Below are positions 58,756 to 64,000 of a stretch of DNA of 64,000 nucleotides, in pieces. Within the stretch, counting starts at the first letter, position 1. Each line of letters starts with the position of its first letter. This stretch comes from Multivorans sp965116445 (GTDB taxonomy: Bacteria; Acidobacteriota; Thermoanaerobaculia; Multivoradales; Multivoraceae): assembly GCA_965116445.1 (NCBI GenBank), contig OZ220688.1, positions 3,534,001 to 3,598,000 of the forward strand, written 5' to 3'. The notes under the pieces were generated by a model. The model worked only from the letters and a program-made list of their open reading frames with translations, ran no database searches and was not told where the DNA came from. The position numbers and the translations under genes are program-made.

Positions 58756-61662
58756 GTGGCCGAGCGGCGCAACCTGGAGAAGCTGGAACGCCTGGTCTCG
58801 GCGGCGCGGGCCGACGCCGAAGCCCGCGGCGAGACCTTCTATCCCGGCGCCAGCCGCGTCCACCTCGCGTCCTATCCGCCGAAGGAGCGTTGGAACGATT
58901 GGGTCGAGCTCGATTCCAGGGCATGGCCACGGCGCGTCGCGAAGCGTTACATGCTGGTCCCGACGACGTGTTTCAACTGCGAGTCCGCGTGCGGACTCCT
59001 GGCCTACGTCGACCGCGACACGTTGCAGGTACGCAAGTTCGAGGGCAACCCGGAGCACCCGGGCTCACGGGGTCGCAACTGCGCCAAGGGGCCGGCCACG
59101 CTGAACCAGATCACCGATCCCGACCGCATTCTTCATCCGCTCAAGCGGGCCGGGGGCCGGGGAGAAGGGAAGTGGGAGCGCGTGTCGTGGGACGACGCGC
59201 TCGACGACATCGCGGCGCGCATCCGCAAGTCCCTGGAGGAAGACCGGCACAACGAGGTGATGTACCACGTCGGCCGCCCGGGCGAGGACGGCTACACCGA
59301 ACGCATGCTCGCGGCCTGGGGCGTCGACGGGCACAACTCGCACACGAACGTCTGTTCGAGCGGCGCGCGCTCCGGCTACCACTGGTGGATGGGAATGGAC
59401 CGCCCGAGCCCGGATCACGCGAACGCGAAGGTCATCGTCCTCGTCAGCAGCCATCTCGAAACCGGCCACTACTTCAACCCCCACGCGCAGCGCATCATGG
59501 AGGGCAAGAAGCGCGGCGCCAAGCTGATCGTCCTCGACACGCGCCTCTCGAACACCGCGACCCACGCCGATCACTGGCTGTCGCCCTATCCGGGCTCGGA
59601 AGCGGCGATCTTCCTGGCGGTCGCGAACTGGATGATCCGCGAGGGCCGGTACGACCGGGACTTCGTGCGCCGGTGGTGGAACTGGCCGGACTTCCTGGCC
59701 GCCAAAGGCGTTGCCGGCGGGCCGTTTGAGCGCTTCGAGGAGTTGCTGCGCGAGATGTACGCGGACTACACCTTCGAGTACGCGGCGAACGAATCGGGGA
59801 TCGATGCGGATGAGCTGCGCGAGGTCGCGGAAGTCATCGGGGCGGCCGGCACCCGCCTCGCCACGCACAACTGGCGCAGCGCCGGCGCCGGGAATCTCGG
59901 CGGCTGGCAGGTCGCCCGTACGCTGACGTTGCTGAGCGCTCTCCTCGGCGCCCTGGCCACCGAGGGCGGGACCTTCCCCAACGCGTGGAACAAGTTCGTG
60001 CCGAAGCCGCCGCGTCTTCCGAAGGGCCATCCGGGGCAATGGAACGAGGTGCAGTGGCCGCGCGAGTACCCGCTGGCCCTGAACGAGATGTCGTTCCTCA
60101 TGCCGCACCTGATGCGAGCGCAGGACGCCTATCTCGACGTCTACTTCACGCGCGTTCACAACCCGGTGTGGACGAACCCGGACGGCTTCAGCTGGATCGA
60201 GATGCTGAGCGATCCCGGCCGGATCGGTTTGCACGTGGCGCTGACGCCGACCTGGAACGAGACCGCCTACTTCGCCGACTACGTCCTGCCGATGGGGCAC
60301 TCGTCCGAGCGGCACGATCTGACCTCCTACGAGCAGTACGACGGCCAGTGGCTCGGCTTCCGTCAACCGGTCCTGAGGGCGGCCAGGGATCGCCTGGGCG
60401 AACAGATCGGCGACACCCGCGAGGTGAATCCCGGCGAAGTGTGGGAGGAGAACGAGTTCTGGATCGAGCTCACCTGGCGAATCGATCCGGACGGCTCTCT
60501 GGGCATACGCGAGTTCTTCGAGTCGGTCGAGCATCCGGGCGAGAAGATGACCGTCGACGAGTACTACGGCTGGATCTTCGCGAACACGGTGCCCGGGCTG
60601 CCTGAAGTCGCCGCGCGGGAAGGGCTGACGCCGCTTCAGTACATGCGCCGCTACGGCGCGTTCGAGGTGGCGAGCAAGGTCGGGAAGGTCTTCGAGCAAC
60701 CCGTTCCGGACGATGAGCTGGAGGATGCGCACGTCGACGAACGGGACCGCGTCTACACGCGCGCGCCGGTTCCAGCGAGCCCGCAGGCGCAGGGAGGCAC
60801 CGCGCTCGAGCCGGACGAAGACGGCCGCCGCCGGGTCGGCGTGCGCGTGGACGGCGAGATGCTCAGGGGCTGGCCGACGCCTTCCGGCAAGCTCGAGTTC
60901 TGGTCGAACACTCTGGCCGAGTGGGGATGGCCGGAACTGGCGGCGCCCACATACATCAAGAGCCACGTCCATCCGAGCCGGCTCGAGACGGGGCAGATGC
61001 CGTTGATCTCGACCTTCCGGCTCCCGGTGCAGATCCACACCCGGAGCGCGAACTCGAAGTGGCTCGACGAGATCGCGCACACGAACCCGCTCTGGATCCA
61101 CCCGACCGACGCCGAGCATCTCGGTATCGGCGGCACGGGCAGCCTGGTCCGGGTCACGACCGACCTCGGCTACTTCGTGGTCAAGGCGTGGGTGACCGAG
61201 GGGATCCGGCCCGGCGTCGTCGCGTGCAGCCACCACATGGGCCGCTGGAAACCGGAGGGCCAAGCCGGTCAACGGCTCGGCATGATGACCGTCGCGCTCG
61301 CGCGGAGCGGCTCGGAGTGGTCGCTGACGCCGAAGCAGAGCGGCGGCCCGTTTCGCTCGAACGACCCGGACACGATGCGGGTCTGGTGGACCGACGTCGG
61401 CGTGCATCAGAACCTGACCCACGCGGTGCACCCGGACCCGGTCTCCGGGCAGCACTGCTGGCACCAGGCGGTTCGCGTGACCCCCGCCGCTGCAGGCGAC
61501 CGGCGCGGCGACGTCTCGGTCGACACGGATGGCTCGCGCGCGCAGTTCGAGCGTTGGCTGGAACTCGTGCGGCCGGCCGACCGGGACTCGCCCGGTGGGT
61601 TGCGGCGACCCTGGTGGATGCTGCGTCCGGTGAGGCCCGCCCGCGAGGCCTACCGGTTCTAG
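58756..61662 (+). CDS. molybdopterin-dependent oxidoreductase, catalytic subunit
   Basis: A 968-residue protein, GTG start at 58756. A 4Fe-4S site is in TCFNCESACGLL and GRNCAKGP (about 72-110). Moco motifs include WDDALDDIAARI, VCSSGARSGYHWWMGMDRPSP, ILVLDTRLS, HNPVWTNPDGFSW and, in the C-terminal domain, HTRSANSKWLDEIAHTNPLWIHP. No Tat signal is present, although a TorD-like chaperone is encoded after it. This fits cytoplasm-facing complexes such as SoeABC sulfite dehydrogenase or PadBCD phenylacetyl-CoA oxidoreductase; neither substrate can be chosen from sequence alone. The CoA-rich neighbourhood weakly favours an acyl-CoA substrate. Confidence 0.9.
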   Translation: MAERRNLEKLERLVSAARADAEARGETFYPGASRVHLASYPPKERWNDWVELDSRAWPRRVAKRYMLVPTTCFNCESACGLLAYVDRDTLQVRKFEGNPEHPGSRGRNCAKGPATLNQITDPDRILHPLKRAGGRGEGKWERVSWDDALDDIAARIRKSLEEDRHNEVMYHVGRPGEDGYTERMLAAWGVDGHNSHTNVCSSGARSGYHWWMGMDRPSPDHANAKVIVLVSSHLETGHYFNPHAQRIMEGKKRGAKLIVLDTRLSNTATHADHWLSPYPGSEAAIFLAVANWMIREGRYDRDFVRRWWNWPDFLAAKGVAGGPFERFEELLREMYADYTFEYAANESGIDADELREVAEVIGAAGTRLATHNWRSAGAGNLGGWQVARTLTLLSALLGALATEGGTFPNAWNKFVPKPPRLPKGHPGQWNEVQWPREYPLALNEMSFLMPHLMRAQDAYLDVYFTRVHNPVWTNPDGFSWIEMLSDPGRIGLHVALTPTWNETAYFADYVLPMGHSSERHDLTSYEQYDGQWLGFRQPVLRAARDRLGEQIGDTREVNPGEVWEENEFWIELTWRIDPDGSLGIREFFESVEHPGEKMTVDEYYGWIFANTVPGLPEVAAREGLTPLQYMRRYGAFEVASKVGKVFEQPVPDDELEDAHVDERDRVYTRAPVPASPQAQGGTALEPDEDGRRRVGVRVDGEMLRGWPTPSGKLEFWSNTLAEWGWPELAAPTYIKSHVHPSRLETGQMPLISTFRLPVQIHTRSANSKWLDEIAHTNPLWIHPTDAEHLGIGGTGSLVRVTTDLGYFVVKAWVTEGIRPGVVACSHHMGRWKPEGQAGQRLGMMTVALARSGSEWSLTPKQSGGPFRSNDPDTMRVWWTDVGVHQNLTHAVHPDPVSGQHCWHQAVRVTPAAAGDRRGDVSVDTDGSRAQFERWLELVRPADRDSPGGLRRPWWMLRPVRPAREAYRF

Positions 61663-61678
61663 CAGCAGGAGGCCCGCG

Positions 61679-62536
61679 ATGATCCCGGCCGAGCTGCTGC
61701 GCGCGCTGTCCATCTTCGCTGAACCGCCGGAACCGGAGCACGCCCGGGTCGCCGGTCTGCTCGACCTGGGCGACGGCATCGACGGCTCGGCGTACGCGGA
61801 GCTCTTCGTCTTCCAGTTGCCTCCGTATGCCTCGATCTATGTGGGTCCCGAGGGCTGGATGGGCGGCGAGGCCCGGGAACGGGTTGCCGGGTTCTGGCGC
61901 GCGGTGGGCCGGACCCCTTCCGCCGAGCCGGACCACCTGAGCGTTCTGCTCGGCCTGTACGCTGCCCTGAGCGAGGAACACGAGCAGGCGACCGGTCCGG
62001 CCGCCGCCCTGGCGGCGGAAGCCTGCGGTGCCCTTCTGCACGAGCACCTGGCGCCGTGGGTCTTCGCGTACCTCGACCATGCCGGGGACCTGGCGGTGGG
62101 CGGCTACAAACGCTGGGCGGAGCTGCTGCGGGAGACGCTCGCCCGCGAGGCCGAGCGGCTCGGGCCGCCGCCGGCCCTGCCCGCTCATTTGCGCGCGGCA
62201 TCCGGGCTTCCGGACCCGCGGTCAGAGGGTGGCGAGGCCTTCCTGAAGGGCCTGCTGGCGCCCGTCCGCTCCGGCGTCATCCTGACTCGGGCGGCTCTCG
62301 GGACGATGGCGCGCGAACTCGGCCTGGGGCTACGTGCCGGTGAACGACATTTCGCTCTCGAAGGCCTGCTCGGTCAGGACGCCCAGGCGACTCTGACTGC
62401 TCTTGCCGCTCTTGCCGCGCTGGAAGAACTCGCGCACGAGCGGCGCGCCGATCTTCTTGGCGAGACAGCCGGATTCCTGGCGCGGAGGGCCGGAAACACA
62501 GCCCGGCTTCTGAAAGAGTTGGCGGCGGAGGGCTAA
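61679..62536 (+). CDS. TorD/DmsD-family molybdoenzyme chaperone
   Basis: A 285-residue, mostly alpha-helical protein. The family motif LFVFQLPPYASIYVGPEGWMGGEARERV is at about 42-70, followed by PDHLSVLLGLYAALSEEHEQA. It is longer than the usual 200-220 by a C-terminal Ala/Leu-rich extension. TorD-family chaperones bind the apo catalytic subunit and assist cofactor insertion. It is 16 bp downstream of the catalytic subunit gene, consistent with that partner. Confidence 0.87.
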   Translation: MIPAELLRALSIFAEPPEPEHARVAGLLDLGDGIDGSAYAELFVFQLPPYASIYVGPEGWMGGEARERVAGFWRAVGRTPSAEPDHLSVLLGLYAALSEEHEQATGPAAALAAEACGALLHEHLAPWVFAYLDHAGDLAVGGYKRWAELLRETLAREAERLGPPPALPAHLRAASGLPDPRSEGGEAFLKGLLAPVRSGVILTRAALGTMARELGLGLRAGERHFALEGLLGQDAQATLTALAALAALEELAHERRADLLGETAGFLARRAGNTARLLKELAAEG

Positions 62537-62541
62537 GGACG

Positions 62542-62997
62542 ATGCAGAGCGCGGCGGCAGAAAGACCAGGGGAGCACCGGCCGAGAGGACTCGACTCCGT
62601 TCTCGAGGCGTGCCTCTACGTCGACGATCTGGAGGCAGCCGAGGCGTTCTACGCAGGCGTGCTCGGCCTGACGGTCCACGCGAAGCTCGAGACAAGACAC
62701 GTCTTCTTCCGCTGCGGCAACCAGATGGTCCTGCTGTTCAAGCCCGAGGCGACGGCCGACCCGGACCTGAGCCTGCGCGGCCTGGGCGCTCACGGCGCCC
62801 ATGGCCCGGGTCATCTGGCGTTCGGCGTGTCGGACGAGGAACTCGAGCGCTGGCGGGCGCACCTCCAGGAGCACGGCGTCGAGATCGAGCAGGAGATCGA
62901 CTGGGGCGGGGACCGGGGTCGCTCGATCTACTTCCGCGACCCGGACGGCAACAGCCTGGAGTTCGCGACGCCGGCTCTGTGGGGGCTGGATCCCTAG
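62542..62997 (+). CDS. VOC-family (glyoxalase/dioxygenase-fold) protein
   Basis: A 151-residue vicinal-oxygen-chelate protein: LDSVLEACLYVDDLEAAEAFYAGVLGL at the N-terminus, a His/Glu set in TRHVFFRCGNQMVLLF, GHLAFGVSDEEL, and the C-terminal IYFRDPDGNSLEFATP with the final Glu ligand. It has two VOC repeats in one chain. It starts 5 bp after the chaperone stop, so it is in the molybdoenzyme operon. Metal and substrate are unknown. Confidence 0.87.
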   Translation: MQSAAAERPGEHRPRGLDSVLEACLYVDDLEAAEAFYAGVLGLTVHAKLETRHVFFRCGNQMVLLFKPEATADPDLSLRGLGAHGAHGPGHLAFGVSDEELERWRAHLQEHGVEIEQEIDWGGDRGRSIYFRDPDGNSLEFATPALWGLDP

Positions 62998-63003
62998 GAT
63001 CCG

Positions 63004-64000
63004 TCAGTCGTCGAAGTAGGGGTGCGTCGCCGCCGGGGGGAGCGGGACGTGACCGCCGGGCTTCTTGACCGTCATTTCCTCGAACAGGAGGTCGGGGGTG
63101 GAGATCGTGACGAGAGAGGTGCTGCTCCCGAGGTAACGTCGTGTGCCGCCCCTCGATCCGCCAAGAAACGTGTACAGCGTCGATGCTTCCGAGGTTGAAA
63201 CGATGTCTCTGAAGGTGGCTTCGGTGACGGCGACAAGTTCTGCTGTCGTGAGCAGCTCCTCCTTGCCGTCGTGGTGGAGCTTGTACGCGACCTGGACAGG
63301 GCGGCCGCGGGACTGCTCCTGTTGTGTTCCCAGCAGGCTGGCCAGCGAGGGCCACCTGGAGGAAGGACTAGGGCTGTGGTCCAGGCTCCTGACGACGATC
63401 CCGTAATCCGAACCTCGTTCCTCGACGAGGGTCATGAACTCCTTCCGGAGTACCTCCTTGCTCAGGCCTTGAGTGGATTCAACCAACAGGTTGCTCGCTC
63501 GTGGGCCCTGGCCGCGGCGGTTTCCCGTGCTCCGGCCGACTCCCGGAATCGGGTTCCGCGTCGTCAGGAGAGTGTTCAGGAACCCGTACTCGACCACTGC
63601 CTTCGAGCGCGCGGCCACGCCGTCGTCGTCGACCTCGTAGCCGCCGGCAAAGCCGCTGTCGCTGAGAGTGGGATCGTCCCGGATGCTGAGAAACCTCGGC
63701 AGGACACGGGCTCCCAGGCGGTCCAGGAACGGATTGGCGGTTCCGGGCGTGCCCAGCAACCGGGGCAGAAGCACCCCGGCGATGAGCTCAGCCGCCGCCT
63801 CTCCCTCGAAGAGGACAGGGCCGATGTATCGGTCGATTCCAGGCGCGGAACGTCTTGCCGCGAGAGACGCTCCCATTTCCCGGACTCGCTCCTGCAGCAC
63901 GTCGAGATCGGTGATCCCGGGCCACGAGGCGCCGTTGGCCGTCACCTCGTCCTTCAGCGGCGTGCCGTCGCTCGCCTGGGTTTGAGCGTGAACGGACACC
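63004..64000 (-). CDS. TldD/PmbA-family protein, C-terminal part (5' end outside window)
   Basis: About 332 residues are visible and the frame continues past the window edge. The TldD/PmbA signature is seen in APGIDRYIGPVLFEGEAAAELIAGVLLPRLLG and FAGGYEVDDDGVAARSKAVVEYGFLNTLLTTRNPI, with GNRRGQGPRASNLLVE near the conserved core. The C-terminal 120 residues (LYTFLGGSRGGTRRYLGSSTSLVTISTPDLLFEEM) follow the family pattern. Some members are metallopeptidases that mature peptides, but this one cannot be assigned to the TldD or TldE role without its N-terminus. Confidence 0.85.
   Translation of the reverse strand, partial: VSVHAQTQASDGTPLKDEVTANGASWPGITDLDVLQERVREMGASLAARRSAPGIDRYIGPVLFEGEAAAELIAGVLLPRLLGTPGTANPFLDRLGARVLPRFLSIRDDPTLSDSGFAGGYEVDDDGVAARSKAVVEYGFLNTLLTTRNPIPGVGRSTGNRRGQGPRASNLLVESTQGLSKEVLRKEFMTLVEERGSDYGIVVRSLDHSPSPSSRWPSLASLLGTQQEQSRGRPVQVAYKLHHDGKEELLTTAELVAVTEATFRDIVSTSEASTLYTFLGGSRGGTRRYLGSSTSLVTISTPDLLFEEMTVKKPGGHVPLPPAATHPYFDD

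Noticed and set aside
59065..61779. An open frame of 904 codons on the minus strand
   Set aside because: It lies opposite the molybdopterin oxidoreductase and shows only Arg/Pro/Gly/Val-rich shadow composition.

Overview
The window is a GC-rich bacterial chromosome segment. Genes are dense, GTG and TTG starts are common, and short operons have overlapping stops and starts. The gene mix is a TonB receptor, many lipoproteins and exported proteins, carboxypeptidase-regulatory-like surface proteins, a PQQ propeller protein, a fused indolepyruvate oxidoreductase, paired-domain CoA transferases and a membrane molybdoenzyme. This suggests a heterotrophic Gram-negative with an outer membrane, perhaps Acidobacteriota-like. 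No rRNA or tRNA marker is present to confirm the lineage.

Layout. 0-4.6 kb: 3' end of a TonB-dependent receptor, two exported proteins and a PhoD-like lipoprotein. 4.6-6.1 kb: a complete IS110-family (IS1111-group) element inserted in a dispersed palindromic repeat. 6.1-7.7 kb: a lipoprotein amidase. 7.7-9.2 kb: a HigB-HigA toxin-antitoxin pair whose antitoxin carries a metallopeptidase-like domain. 9.6-18.1 kb: RraA-like protein, DUF5671 membrane protein, nitronate monooxygenase, small P-loop kinase, DUF3604 lipoprotein, DUF4399 lipoprotein and acyl-CoA dehydrogenase. 18.1-25 kb: PQQ-propeller lipoprotein, an unknown lipoprotein, an Ig-like surface protein and an exported thioredoxin-like protein. 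25.1-30.3 kb: indolepyruvate ferredoxin oxidoreductase, then an SDR/enoyl-CoA hydratase pair. 30.4-32.9 kb: VapBC and a two-gene unit of a small membrane protein and a methyltransferase. 32.9-42.8 kb: a minus-strand run of esterase, amidase and two giant paralogous regulatory-domain proteins. 43-47.2 kb: serine hydrolase and fused CoA transferase. 47.3-51.7 kb: exonuclease, a frameshifted tyrosine recombinase and a divergent exported protein with a structured leader and strong terminator. 51.7-53.5 kb: a full-length eukaryotic-type methylenetetrahydrofolate reductase. 53.6-57.1 kb: SDR and a second fused CoA transferase. 57.2-63 kb: molybdoenzyme operon (Fe-S/NrfD fusion, catalytic subunit, TorD-like chaperone, VOC protein). 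63-64 kb: 3' part of a TldD/PmbA-family gene.

Much of the content fits degradation of amino acids, acyl-CoA compounds and amides: fused oxidoreductase, acyl-CoA dehydrogenase, enoyl-CoA hydratase, SDRs, CoA transferases, amidases and nitronate monooxygenase. The membrane molybdoenzyme and PQQ protein would feed electrons to a quinone or cytochrome chain. Between and inside these genes lies a family of 34-bp palindromic units and about 100-bp composites. The IS element interrupts one such unit, and its 3' non-coding end contains short stretches matching both sides of that target.
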